From the NCBI GenBank assembly GCA_039024435.1, contig JBCCQH010000102.1:1-29395 (forward strand): a DNA stretch of 29,395 nucleotides, written 5' to 3'. Positions within the stretch are counted from its first letter, which is position 1. Every line of letters begins with the position of its first letter. This document shows, piece after piece, positions 5,337 through 13,966 of the stretch. Source of the DNA: JBCCQH01 sp039024435. Its GTDB lineage: Bacteria > Bacteroidota > Bacteroidia > J057 > JADKCL01. A model generated the notes under the pieces. That model was not told where the DNA came from and searched no databases. It saw only the letters and a list, made by a program, of their open reading frames with translations. A program made the position numbers and the translations under genes.

Positions 5337-8279
5337 GTGGAATTTTCGGAAGACTTGGAAAAAGAACTGGTTTTGAACATACAAAGGTGGCTAGTGATCC
5401 TTGCCTTGCTGGTCGCGGTCAGTTGGGCTTCGGCCAAGAATATCCCCTTCGAGCGGCTGGATATTCCGGACGGACTGCCCACCCGGCAAGTATTTGATGT
5501 CCACCAGGATGAACGTGGCTATATCTGGCTGGCGACGGGGTACGGTTTGTGCCGTTTCAATGGGCGCGAACTGCGGATCTTCACTACCCAGGACGGCTTG
5601 CCGGACAACGATATTTTGGGCCTGATTCCCGGAAGAAATGGCCGCATCTGGTTGCAAACCTACAACGGATTTCCGGTCTACTTGCTGGGGGATAGCATTG
5701 TGAAGCCCGTTCACCGGCCAGCCTTCGGGGAATCACCACCACCTTTTTTCACGACCTTCATCCAAGACCTATCTTTCGGCTATACCCTTTACGGGGCGGG
5801 CGATATGTATTTGCTCCGGGAGGGCCATTCCCTCCAGAATTTTGAGCTGTTTGGCAATACTGTCACCTCCCACCTCGTCATGGTAGACGGCTCGGCTCAA
5901 GGATTTGATCTCCTGTTCGGGGCAATTGTGCTCCATACCGATCTGCAGGGACGACCGGGAAATTGGGCCTTGAACCCAGTGGTGTTTCGGCGCGGGCGTA
6001 CCCGGTGGTTGCGCCGCAAATCGGGTGAACTGCTCGTGTCCAACGGAAATGACGTCTTCCTCTTTGACGGAAAAACCTGGGCGCCGTGGTCCCGCGATTT
6101 GCCGGGCGCCGTCATCGCCCTTTACGAATCCCCCGCAGAGGAAGTATGGGTCGGTACCCGGGCCGGTGCGTATCGCCTGCTTCCCGATGGCCGCATTCAG
6201 GAAACCTTTCTCCCCGAAAACGGCGTTTCTGGCATCATGTACGACCGAACCGGTCGCCTCTGGATGACGACGCTCAATGCTGGCGTGTTCCACACAACCC
6301 AGCCGGGAGCCGCCCTGGTAACTTCGGAGGTCCGTCCCGGAGCGCTGTATGCAATGTTGCCCTCGGCCGATGGCATGTACGTGACCGGACACGGGGGGGC
6401 GCTGTACCGCTATCGCGAAGGGGCACTGGAACTGCTGGTGGACAGCATCATTGCCAGTTCGGATGGCGAAAACCGGATTACCCGGTTGCTCGTGGATTCG
6501 GCGGGACACCTACTCGGAGGCGGCGATCCCGGCGTGTTTTTCCGGCGGGACGATCAGGTCAGCTACCTGAGATTGCAGGCGCTCAAAGATATCGCCCAGG
6601 GACCACATGGCGACTATCTGCTGGGGCACTCCTGGGGAGCATTTCTCATTCCGGAGGACAGCCTGTTGTCCATACTAGGCGAGATACCCATGGGCGTACC
6701 GATCCCACCGACACGCATGGAACACTTCCGCATCATTCCGCAGCGCATCAATGCGGTGGCCTTTGATCCCGAAGGCGATGCGTACCTCGCCACCAGCCGT
6801 GGCCTTTTCCGAACGATCAGCGATACTTCTGAGCGCATGGCGGATGTCCCCCCGGCAAATGTTTTTGACCTGGAACGCGACGCAGAGGGGCGGATCTGGG
6901 GGTCGGTGGCGGGTCGGGGACTCTTTTGGCTCGAAAACCAAAGCCCGAACTGGATCGAAACCCCGTCCTTCCTGGCCAATTTTCCGGTGCTGCGGCTGTT
7001 TGCCGGCCACGAAAATGAAATGTGGGGCACGAACCGGCAGGGATTGATTCACTTCAAATACACCGCTGAGGGGGTAAAAACGCGCTTCTGGGGCACGAAC
7101 CTGGGCATGGCACCGCATTTGGTGCGGGACGTCGTGGCCGATTCCGATACGGTTTTTGTCACCCACCAAAACGGAATGACCGCCTTTCCCCGCTCGACCC
7201 TCTTTGCCGATTCAGATCGTCCGCCGGCCTTGCACTTTACCCGCGTCACGGTCAGCGACCGCATCGTACCGCCGCGCACTCCCCTGAAAAGCACGTATAC
7301 TGACAATCGGTTTGAGTTTTTCTGGGATGCGGTCGACTTTCATCCAGAATTTCGCTATCGGCTGCGGGGCTTGGAAGACGAATGGATCGCGACTTCGCAT
7401 ACCTCGGTGCGCTACCGGCTGCTGCCACCGGGCGATTACCAATTTGAGCTGGCGGTGCGGAAACGGAGTGGAAGCTGGTCGGAGAGCAAAACGATTTTCC
7501 TCTCAGTTTCGCGGCCCTGGTGGCAATTTGCCTGGATCTGGCTGGGCTTGGGCGCGGTATACCTGGGCCTGATCTACGTCGGATTTCGCTACCGGCTGGC
7601 GCGGATCCGCAAACGCACCGCTCTGGAACGGCGTACCCTTCTGGCCGAGGCCAAAGCATTGCGGGCCCAGATGAATCCCCACTTCATTTTCAATGCGCTC
7701 AATTCGGTCCAGCAATTTTTCCTGCGGCAACAACCGGAACAAGGCAATCGCTTCCTCTCCAAATTTGCGACCTTGATCCGGCAAATACTGGAGAATTCCG
7801 ATCAGCAAGAACTGAGCATCGAAGAAGAACTCGCCGTAATCCTGCCTTACCTGGAATTTGAGCGGCTGCGGAGCGGGGACAAATTTGAATTTGTCCTAGA
7901 CATCGAAACGGGCATCGACCGGTACAATACCCTGATCCCAGGGATGTTGCTGCAGCCCTTGCTGGAAAATTCAGTTTGGCACGGGATTCGGCACCGCAAG
8001 GATCGGGGCTGGATCCGCCTGGAGTTTACCCGGGAAGGGAAGCGGCTGCGCATGGAAGTGACCGACAATGGGGTGGGAAGAAAGCGGGCCTCGGAAATGG
8101 AATCGCACAGCCGGAAGCGCCACCGTTCGATGGGGCTGAATCTGCTGCGGGACCGCATCGAAATCTTGAATGCCGCCGGCGATTTTCGCATCACTTTTCG
8201 CATCGAAGATTTGGCGGAAGGTGGCGTGGCGACCGGCACCCGAGCGATCATTGACATTGATTATCCGGAGGAGCAGTGA
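5337..8279 (+). CDS. Propeller-sensor histidine kinase (LytS/YehU type)
   Basis: A membrane sensor kinase, presumed to sense an extracytoplasmic signal and phosphorylate the LytTR regulator encoded next. From a GTG at 5337 it is 980 residues, but the signal peptide (RWLVILALLVAVSWASA) begins about residue 16, so a start at TTG 5373 is equally plausible. Residues about 35-640 are repeated beta-propeller blades of the two-component regulator type (GYIWLATGYGLCRFNG, GRIWLQTYNG, GRLWMTTLNAGVF). A Y_Y_Y-type beta-sandwich covers about 640-722, one transmembrane helix 728-751. The His_kinase dimerisation motif QMNPHFIFNALNSVQ places the phosphorylated histidine at H782; the ATP-binding N-box is LLENSVWHGIRH (N878), with DNGVG following. 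Its stop overlaps the regulator start by 4 bases. No REC or AraC domain is fused, unlike hybrid propeller kinases. The ligand is unknown. Confidence 0.92.
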   Translation: MEFSEDLEKELVLNIQRWLVILALLVAVSWASAKNIPFERLDIPDGLPTRQVFDVHQDERGYIWLATGYGLCRFNGRELRIFTTQDGLPDNDILGLIPGRNGRIWLQTYNGFPVYLLGDSIVKPVHRPAFGESPPPFFTTFIQDLSFGYTLYGAGDMYLLREGHSLQNFELFGNTVTSHLVMVDGSAQGFDLLFGAIVLHTDLQGRPGNWALNPVVFRRGRTRWLRRKSGELLVSNGNDVFLFDGKTWAPWSRDLPGAVIALYESPAEEVWVGTRAGAYRLLPDGRIQETFLPENGVSGIMYDRTGRLWMTTLNAGVFHTTQPGAALVTSEVRPGALYAMLPSADGMYVTGHGGALYRYREGALELLVDSIIASSDGENRITRLLVDSAGHLLGGGDPGVFFRRDDQVSYLRLQALKDIAQGPHGDYLLGHSWGAFLIPEDSLLSILGEIPMGVPIPPTRMEHFRIIPQRINAVAFDPEGDAYLATSRGLFRTISDTSERMADVPPANVFDLERDAEGRIWGSVAGRGLFWLENQSPNWIETPSFLANFPVLRLFAGHENEMWGTNRQGLIHFKYTAEGVKTRFWGTNLGMAPHLVRDVVADSDTVFVTHQNGMTAFPRSTLFADSDRPPALHFTRVTVSDRIVPPRTPLKSTYTDNRFEFFWDAVDFHPEFRYRLRGLEDEWIATSHTSVRYRLLPPGDYQFELAVRKRSGSWSESKTIFLSVSRPWWQFAWIWLGLGAVYLGLIYVGFRYRLARIRKRTALERRTLLAEAKALRAQMNPHFIFNALNSVQQFFLRQQPEQGNRFLSKFATLIRQILENSDQQELSIEEELAVILPYLEFERLRSGDKFEFVLDIETGIDRYNTLIPGMLLQPLLENSVWHGIRHRKDRGWIRLEFTREGKRLRMEVTDNGVGRKRASEMESHSRKRHRSMGLNLLRDRIEILNAAGDFRITFRIEDLAEGGVATGTRAIIDIDYPEEQ

Positions 8280-9043
8280 AAACAGAGACCAACATCAAAG
8301 CCGTCGTCATCGACGACGAACCCGGAGCGCGGGAAACCCTTACCGCCTTGCTGGAACGATTCTTTCCCGAAGTGGAGGTGGCGGCGACCGCCAAAGACGG
8401 ACCGAGTGGTCTGCAGTGCATCGAGACCCACCGTCCGGAGTTGGTGTTTCTCGACATCGAAATGCCCGGCTTGTCCGGGATCGAACTACTGGATATGGTG
8501 CAGTTTCGTGGCTTTGAGGTGATCATCACCACCGCCCACCGCGATTACACCCTGGCCGCGATCAAGTTTTCCGCATTGGATTATCTGCTGAAGCCGATCC
8601 AGATTGAGGCCCTGTCCACCGCCATCAAGAAGGTCCAGGGCAAGCGCCACACGCGGACCCTCAATGCCCGGATCCGGGTCCTGGAAGAGCATCTTATGGG
8701 ACTCAACAACCACAACCGGCGGATCGCCCTGCCGAGCGGGGAAGGCCTGAGCGTCCTGCCCATTCGCGAGATTGTGCGCTGCGAAGGGGACAGCAATTAC
8801 ACCCACTTCTTCTTTGCCTCGGGCAAAAAGCTGACCGTCACCAAGACCCTACGCGAGTACGAAGAGCTGTTGGGCGACGCCGGCTTCTTTCGCATTTTCC
8901 AGTCCCACCTGATCAATCTGTACCACGTGACGAGCTACCTGCGGGGTCGGGGCGGCCAAGTCCAGATGTCCGACGGCAGCGTGCTGCCAGTTTCCCGCAA
9001 CCGGAAAAAGGAATTGATCGATTTGCTGACCCACCTGAACTGA
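8276..9043 (+). CDS. LytTR-family response regulator, copy 1
   Basis: A 255-residue cytoplasmic DNA-binding regulator. The N-terminal receiver domain (about 6-122) has the acidic pair DDE (13-15), phospho-acceptor D60 in LVFLDIEMPG, and K106 in LLKPI. The C-terminal LytTR domain (about 148-252) shows IREIVRCEGDSNYTHFF, TLREYEELL, FFRIFQSHLINLYHV and LPVSRNRKKEL. Translation starts at GTG 8276, inside the last codons of the kinase (GTGA overlap), with GGAGGAG a few bases upstream; this strict coupling makes it the cognate partner. A cargo protein gene follows after a 152-base leader. By hand count it is about 87% identical, without gaps, to the regulator at 13046. Target sites are unknown; the neighbouring leaders are the obvious candidates. 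Confidence 0.95.
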   Translation: MKTETNIKAVVIDDEPGARETLTALLERFFPEVEVAATAKDGPSGLQCIETHRPELVFLDIEMPGLSGIELLDMVQFRGFEVIITTAHRDYTLAAIKFSALDYLLKPIQIEALSTAIKKVQGKRHTRTLNARIRVLEEHLMGLNNHNRRIALPSGEGLSVLPIREIVRCEGDSNYTHFFFASGKKLTVTKTLREYEELLGDAGFFRIFQSHLINLYHVTSYLRGRGGQVQMSDGSVLPVSRNRKKELIDLLTHLN

Positions 9044-9054
9044 TTTCTTGCAAA

Positions 9055-9195
9055 TTGGGGCAGATCCCTCAATGAACTTGCCACATTGCGCAAAAAGACG
9101 AAAAGATAAAGCGGCACTTGTTTACCTTTTAGCTTCTAATTGGTAGGCGGCGACATGCCGCTGCTTGGCAAAAATTCACCTCTTTATCGATCAAA
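9055..9195 (+). promoter_or_regulatory. Conserved cargo-gene leader, copy 1
   Basis: One of three related leaders. In order: TTGGGGCAGATCCC, CAATG (9070-9074) facing CATTG (9084-9088), the palindrome TTGCGCAA (9086-9093), TTTACCTTTT (9121-9130), a GCGGC/GCCGC hairpin (9147-9161), and ACCTCTTTAT just before the ATG. TTTACCTTTT contains TACCTTTT, a 7-of-8 match to the TAnnTTTG promoter box. The distance from TTGCGCAA to the ATG is 110 bases in all three copies. The inverted CAATG/CATTG and TTGCGCAA look like a protein-binding site; regulation by the adjacent LytTR protein is inference. Confidence 0.65.
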
Positions 9196-10878
9196 ATGCA
9201 CAATAAAATACTGTTTCTTCTGCTGGTAATCCTGGGAACGGGATCATTGGCGACGGCTCAGCCGGGCTCCTACCGCTGGGAAGCCATCGGCTACGAACAG
9301 CGCCTGGACCATACCAGCTACCGCGGTGCCACCCAGTTTAGCATCCCCACCGCAGACTACGGGATGCTCATCGGAACGCGGGTGCTCTCCCAAACCGGCG
9401 TGGGCTTCGTTCCGGAACTTACCAAGGTCGACTTGGCCGGGAATCCACTTTGGTCGGTCGAGATCTACGACGGACGTCTGACCCAATACGAACACGGCGC
9501 AACCCACGCGGTTGAACTTCCCGGCGACGGCTTCTACGTGCTCGGCTACTACATCCCCACCTCGAATCCGCTGCTTCCCACGGCCGGCTGGGTCAGTTTC
9601 GTGAACTACAACGGCAAACTGCTGTGGACCCGCTTGCTCTACGAACCGGGCACCAGTCAGAATTACCAACGCCTTGAAAAAGGTTACCTCAACCAAAACG
9701 GCGAACTGGTGGCCGTGGGCGTAGACAAAGACCCCCCAAACAATACCATGGGCTACATTACGGTGATTGACCCAAGCGGAAACCAAGTCTTTGTGGAAGA
9801 TGACTACTGCGCTCCTGGGGCAAGCCTCTACTACCAGGACGTAGACGAGACGGCTCCCAGCGAGTGCGTCTCCCTCGGTGGGGGCGGAGAAAAGCTGCTC
9901 CTGGTCCACCGGGACAATGATTGCACCAATCTCACCTGGCACACAAGCTTCAATGTTCCGCTGCCCAACGGCTCTCTCTTCCCGGAAGCAATCGGGTACG
10001 ACGACAACACCGGTGGGTACTTTATCGCCGGCTACCACACCCAAGGGACCCTGCGTTTCGGCTGGGTCGCCTACGCCGACAACCTCGGTGCCCTGCAGTG
10101 GGTCAAGCGGGTTACGGGTCCGCAGACCTACACCGTCATCAAAGATTTGGTCGCGTACGATGGCCGCGCATTTATTGTCGGCAACTCCTACCAAAGCACC
10201 AATGGCAGTGGGGTCAAGGAAAGCTTCCTGGCCGAAATCGATGATTCGGGCAACCTCAACTGGGCCGAGGAGATGAACAATGCGCCCGGCAGCGGCGACG
10301 AACGCCTCATCCTCAACAGCATCGAAAAGTATGATGATCCCCCGCTTTCCGGCAACACGGTGTTCTTCCAACTCGGCGGCATTGCCGCCCCAAGTGGCTT
10401 TGGTCCGTATCCTTACATCGCCGCTCACCTGACCTATCCAGCAAGCGCATTTGACGCCTGCGACGATGCCCAGTATCCGCTCACCCTTGCCAATATGGCC
10501 TTCAACACCGCCAGTTGGCCGGTGGTCCCCCTCAACCAGGATGACCTGCACTACTACGACTGGGAGTTACTCGAAATCAAGGTCGTTCCCGACAATCTGT
10601 GCGGCTATCTCAAGACCCGCCCGGAAAACTCGGCCCTGGATCTGAACCTGGAAGTCTATCCGAATCCGGCCACCGAGCGCCTGACCATTGCGACCGAAGC
10701 GACCGGGTTCCCACTGGATTACCAGATCGACGACCTGCAGGGCCGGACCCTCCACCGGGGAACCCTCGCCACGGGCAATGAGGATATCAGCCTCCCGGGG
10801 CTTTCTTCCGGCATCTACTTCGTGCGCATTGCCACGGAAAATGGCCAATTGACCCAAAAATTTACGGTGGCACAATAG
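9196..10878 (+). CDS. T9SS cargo surface protein, copy 1
   Basis: A 560-residue secreted protein. Residues 1-21 are a signal peptide (KILFLLLVILGTGSLATAQ). The body consists of WD-like, propeller-style segments that repeat a pattern of narrative strands: GATQFSIPTADYG, PELTKVDLAGNPLWSVE, LPGDGFYVLGYY, GYFIAGYHTQGT, GRAFIVGNSYQS; it resembles the delta-60 or SBBP-type beta-propeller cargo proteins of this phylum. No enzyme motif is evident. Residues 481-560 form a T9SS type A sorting domain (LEVYPNPATERLTI, YQIDDLQGRTLHRGTL, LSSGIYFVRIATENGQLTQKF). It is the first of a paralogous pair (second at 11196, same length within 2 residues), directly downstream of a LytTR regulator and ended by a hairpin shared by all copies. 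Role on the cell surface is unknown. Confidence 0.85.
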   Translation: MHNKILFLLLVILGTGSLATAQPGSYRWEAIGYEQRLDHTSYRGATQFSIPTADYGMLIGTRVLSQTGVGFVPELTKVDLAGNPLWSVEIYDGRLTQYEHGATHAVELPGDGFYVLGYYIPTSNPLLPTAGWVSFVNYNGKLLWTRLLYEPGTSQNYQRLEKGYLNQNGELVAVGVDKDPPNNTMGYITVIDPSGNQVFVEDDYCAPGASLYYQDVDETAPSECVSLGGGGEKLLLVHRDNDCTNLTWHTSFNVPLPNGSLFPEAIGYDDNTGGYFIAGYHTQGTLRFGWVAYADNLGALQWVKRVTGPQTYTVIKDLVAYDGRAFIVGNSYQSTNGSGVKESFLAEIDDSGNLNWAEEMNNAPGSGDERLILNSIEKYDDPPLSGNTVFFQLGGIAAPSGFGPYPYIAAHLTYPASAFDACDDAQYPLTLANMAFNTASWPVVPLNQDDLHYYDWELLEIKVVPDNLCGYLKTRPENSALDLNLEVYPNPATERLTIATEATGFPLDYQIDDLQGRTLHRGTLATGNEDISLPGLSSGIYFVRIATENGQLTQKFTVAQ

Positions 10879-10944
10879 GCCATTCGCCACCCACCATCTG
10901 GTTAACCAGAATCAAAACTCCCATAACACTTTTGAGCCCTCTCC

Positions 10945-10971
10945 GAAAAGCTCCCTCCTGGGGAGCTTTTC
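10945..10971 (+). terminator. Shared hairpin terminator, copy 1
   Basis: GAAAAGCTCCC (10945-10955) and GGGAGCTTTTC (10961-10971) form a perfect 11-bp stem with a TCCTG loop; the following CTTTTCC is only a weak T-tract. The same stem follows all three cargo genes. The remaining bases 10972-11054 before the next leader hold short GC-rich self-complementary pieces and no gene. Confidence 0.75.
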
Positions 10972-11054
10972 CTTTTCCTGAAGTCGGGTAAGCGCGCGAT
11001 TCCGGATTTCCCCCACCCGCGGAATGCACCGCAGCGGGATTGCTTATCGCCGCG

Positions 11055-11195
11055 TTGTGGCAGATCCCTCAATGAAACTGCCACATTGCGCAAAAAAGCG
11101 TGAACAACCGAGGCCGCCGATTTACCTTTTGGCATCCACTTAATCAGGGGGCGATCCACTCCCGCTTCGCAAAAAATCAAATCATTCTTGACCTC
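11055..11195 (+). promoter_or_regulatory. Conserved cargo-gene leader, copy 2
   Basis: Aligns without net gaps to copy 1, exactly 2000 bases downstream. GTGGCAG (11057-11063) can pair with CTGCCAC (11078-11084). CAATG (11070-11074), CATTG (11084-11088), TTGCGCAA (11086-11093) and TTTACCTTTTGG (11121-11132) are conserved at the same positions, 110 bases from palindrome to ATG. The lower half, including the GCGGC hairpin near the start codon, is diverged. Conservation of the upper boxes in an otherwise drifting leader suggests a functional control site. Confidence 0.65.
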
Positions 11196-12884
11196 ATGTA
11201 CAAAAAGTTACTTTTTCTTCTCCTGATGGTCCTGGGCACGGGATCATTGGGGATGGCTCAACCCGCTTCCTACCGTTGGCAAGCCATGGGCTACCAGCAA
11301 TTTTTACAGCATACAGGCTTCCGGGGCGCGACCCAGTTCAGCATCCCCACCGCCGACGGCGGGATGTTCATCGGTACCCGGGTCTTATCAGCAACCGGAT
11401 CCGGGTACGTTCCGGAACTCACCAAAGTCGACCTTTTTGGGTCCCCGCTCTGGTCGGTCGAAATGTACGACGGTAGCTACCCCAATTACGAACTCTCGGT
11501 GACCCACGCGGTTGAGCTTCCCGGCGACGGCTTTTACGTGCTCGGTTACTACAACCAATCCGGGGGCGGCCAGCAGATTCCCGACGCGGCTTTCGTCAGC
11601 TTCATCACCTACAATGCAAAGCTGTTGTGGACCCGGCTGCTGTACGAGCCGGTCGTCAGCTCCAACTACCAGCGCATCGAAAAGGGCTACCTCAATCCCA
11701 ACGGTGAACTGGTTGCGGTGGGCATCGACTACGATCCGCCCAACGTCACTTACGGTTACCTCACGGTGTTTGATCCGAGCGGCAACCAAGTCTTCGTGGA
11801 AAGCGACTACTGCGCTTCGGGCGCCAGCCTCTACTACCAAGATGTCGATGAAACGGTTCCGGGCGAATGCATCTCCATCGGTGGAGGCGGTCAAAAGCTG
11901 TTCCTCGTGCACCGAGACAACAACTGTACCAACCTTACCTGGCACACGAGCTTCAACATCCCCCTGGGCGGCGGCAGCTACCTCTATCCCGAAGCCGTCG
12001 GGTACGACAAAAATTCAGGAGGCTACTTCCTCGCCGGTTACCACACCCTCGGCACCTTGCGCTACGGCTGGGTGGCCTACGCTGACCCTGGTGGAGCCCT
12101 GCAATGGGTCAAGCGCGTGGCCGGTCCACAGACCTACACTGTCGTCAAAGATCTTGTCGTCTACGATGGCCGTGCATTCATCGTCGGTAGTTCCTACCAG
12201 AGCAACTTCTCGAATGGATTGAAGGAAAGCTTCCTGGCCGAGATCGACGATAACGGCAACCTCAACTGGGCCGAGGAGATGAACAATGGGCCGGGCAGTG
12301 GTGACGAACGACTCATCCTCAATAGCATCGAAAATTACGAGGATCCCCCGCTTTCCGGCAACACCGTATTCTTCCAACTCGGCGGAATCGCCGCCCCGGG
12401 TACCGTCGGAGCATTTCCCTACATCGCCACTCACTTGACCTACCCCGGAACGGCATTTGATGCTTGTGACGATGGACAGTACCCCATCACTCTCACCAAC
12501 CTGAACTTCGTCAACGCCAACTGGCCGGTCATCCCCACCAATCAAAATGACCTCCACAACTACGATTGGGAGCAGGAGGAAATCAAAGTCTTCCCGGTTG
12601 ATCTGTGCGGCTACCTCAAGACCCGCCACCAAAACGCGGCCCGGGACCTGAACCTGGAAGTCTACCCGAATCCAGCCACCGAGCGCCTGACCATTGCGAC
12701 CGAAGCGACCGAGTTCCCGCTGGCCTACCAGATCGACGACCTACAGGGCCGGACCCTTCACCGCGGAACCCTCACCACGGGGAATGAAGAAATCAGCCTG
12801 CCGGGACTTTCCTCCGGCATCTACTTCGTGCGCATTGCTACGGAGCATGGTCAACTGACCGAAAAATTTACGATCGCAAAATAG
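11196..12884 (+). CDS. T9SS cargo surface protein, copy 2
   Basis: A 562-residue paralogue of the protein at 9196. The ATG at 11196 is chosen because it begins a signal peptide (KKLLFLLLMVLGTGSLGMAQ) matching copy 1; the frame is open 96 bases further up but that overlaps the conserved leader. The propeller-like body keeps the same order of segments (GATQFSIPTADGG, PELTKVDLFGSPLWSVE, GYFLAGYHTLGT, GRAFIVGSSYQS), with most changes in loops such as GYYNQSGGGQQIP. The C-terminal T9SS sorting domain (last 80 residues) is nearly identical to copy 1. Function unknown; it probably provides a variant of the same surface component. No regulator gene separates it from copy 1, unlike copies 1 and 3. Confidence 0.85.
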   Translation: MYKKLLFLLLMVLGTGSLGMAQPASYRWQAMGYQQFLQHTGFRGATQFSIPTADGGMFIGTRVLSATGSGYVPELTKVDLFGSPLWSVEMYDGSYPNYELSVTHAVELPGDGFYVLGYYNQSGGGQQIPDAAFVSFITYNAKLLWTRLLYEPVVSSNYQRIEKGYLNPNGELVAVGIDYDPPNVTYGYLTVFDPSGNQVFVESDYCASGASLYYQDVDETVPGECISIGGGGQKLFLVHRDNNCTNLTWHTSFNIPLGGGSYLYPEAVGYDKNSGGYFLAGYHTLGTLRYGWVAYADPGGALQWVKRVAGPQTYTVVKDLVVYDGRAFIVGSSYQSNFSNGLKESFLAEIDDNGNLNWAEEMNNGPGSGDERLILNSIENYEDPPLSGNTVFFQLGGIAAPGTVGAFPYIATHLTYPGTAFDACDDGQYPITLTNLNFVNANWPVIPTNQNDLHNYDWEQEEIKVFPVDLCGYLKTRHQNAARDLNLEVYPNPATERLTIATEATEFPLAYQIDDLQGRTLHRGTLTTGNEEISLPGLSSGIYFVRIATEHGQLTEKFTIAK

Positions 12885-12920
12885 GTCGTCAGCATCCTCT
12901 GACACCTTCAAACCCACTCC

Positions 12921-12946
12921 GAAAAGCTCCCTTTGGGGAGCTTTTC
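12921..12946 (+). terminator. Shared hairpin terminator, copy 2
   Basis: GAAAAGCTCCC (12921-12931) and GGGAGCTTTTC (12936-12946) form a perfect 11-bp stem with a TTTG loop, then CCTTTCC. It closes the second cargo gene and lies 99 bases before the second regulator. Confidence 0.75.
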
Positions 12947-13045
12947 CCTTTCCAGTAGAATGAGCGCTTTTCGATTGAAAGGGAAGAAATCGGAAAATGC
13001 TCTCCGAAAAGCTGTTGAAAGGAGGGCATCGTAACCGGAGAGACC

Positions 13046-13813
13046 GTGAAAAAAGAAACCAATATCAAAGCTGTCGTGATCGACGATGAACCGGGAGCGC
13101 GCGAAACCTTGACCGCCTTGCTGGAACAATTCTTTCCCGCGGTGGAAGTTGCCGCGACCGCGGAAGATGGACGGAGCGGTTTGCGCTGCATCGAAACCTA
13201 CCGTCCCGAGTTGGTGTTCCTCGACATCGAAATGCCTGGTCTCTCCGGGATTGAATTGCTGGACACCGTACAGTATCGCGACTTTGAGGTGATTATCACC
13301 ACGGCCTACCGCGACTATACCCTCGCCGCAATCAAGTATTCTGCGCTGGATTACTTGTTGAAGCCGATTCAGATCAAAGCCCTGTCCGCCGCCATCGAGA
13401 AGGCCCGAAAAAAGCGCCATACCCGGACCCTCAATGCCCGGATCCGGCTGTTGGAAGAGCACCTCATGGGACGCAATGACCAAAATCGGCGAATTGCTCT
13501 ACCGAGCGGGGAAGGCTTGATGGTCGTACCCATACGCGAGATTGTGCGTTGTGAAGGGGACAGCAACTACACCCACTTTTTCTTTGCTACGGGCAAAAAA
13601 CTGACCGTCACCAAAACACTACGCGAATACGAAGAGCTGTTGGGCGACGCAGGCTTCTTTCGCATTTTCCAGTCTCACCTGATCAGCCTGTATCACGTGA
13701 CGAGCTATCGCCGGGGACGCGGGGGGCACGTACAAATGTCGGACGGCAGCCTCCTCCCGGTTTCCCGCAACCGCAAGAAGGAACTGATTGATCGGCTGAC
13801 CGATCTGAAGTGA
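13046..13813 (+). CDS. LytTR-family response regulator, copy 2 (no adjacent kinase)
   Basis: A 255-residue regulator, gap-free paralogue of the one at 8276, with 32 differences by hand count. Receiver landmarks are intact: DDE (13-15), D60 in LVFLDIEMPG, K in LLKPI. The LytTR DNA-binding domain is intact and its recognition region (VRCEGDSNYTHFF, VTKTLREYEELL, FQSHLISLYHV) is almost unchanged, so the two proteins probably bind the same sites. The start is GTG, as in copy 1, preceded by CCGGAG, but there is no kinase in front of it; the upstream bases 12947-13045 are non-coding. It likely depends on the kinase at 5337 or on one elsewhere. Downstream is the leader of the broken third cargo gene. 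Confidence 0.94.
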   Translation: MKKETNIKAVVIDDEPGARETLTALLEQFFPAVEVAATAEDGRSGLRCIETYRPELVFLDIEMPGLSGIELLDTVQYRDFEVIITTAYRDYTLAAIKYSALDYLLKPIQIKALSAAIEKARKKRHTRTLNARIRLLEEHLMGRNDQNRRIALPSGEGLMVVPIREIVRCEGDSNYTHFFFATGKKLTVTKTLREYEELLGDAGFFRIFQSHLISLYHVTSYRRGRGGHVQMSDGSLLPVSRNRKKELIDRLTDLK

Positions 13814-13824
13814 TGCTTGGTGGA

Positions 13825-13966
13825 TTGTGGCAGAACCCAGCAATGGAGCCGCCAGGTTGCGCAATAAGACAAGAAGGTGAAGAGGAGCTTGTTTACCTTT
13901 TGGCTACTTCCTGAGCAGCGGCGGCACACCGCCGCCGGATAAAAATTTACCTCTTTATTGATCAAC
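13825..13966 (+). promoter_or_regulatory. Conserved cargo-gene leader, copy 3 (in front of a pseudogene)
   Basis: Third copy of the leader: TTGTGGCAG, CAATG (13841-13845), TTGCGCAA (13857-13864), TTTACCTTTTGGCT (13892-13905), a strong CGGCGG/CCGCCG hairpin near 13918-13933, then ACCTCTTTAT. Palindrome-to-ATG distance is again 110 bases. The CATTG partner is changed to GGTTG. It still looks intact although the gene it serves is broken. Confidence 0.6.

Noticed and set aside
9244..10551. Long open frame (435 codons) on the minus strand opposite the first cargo gene
   Set aside because: Composition is that of an antisense shadow of a GC-rich gene, with no motif or signal; the sense frame has a clear signal peptide and sorting domain.
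9055..11093. CAATG/CATTG boxes as a standard LytTR binding site
   Set aside because: Known LytTR sites are usually direct repeats of about 9 bases, whereas these are inverted. I keep them as a candidate operator without naming the protein.
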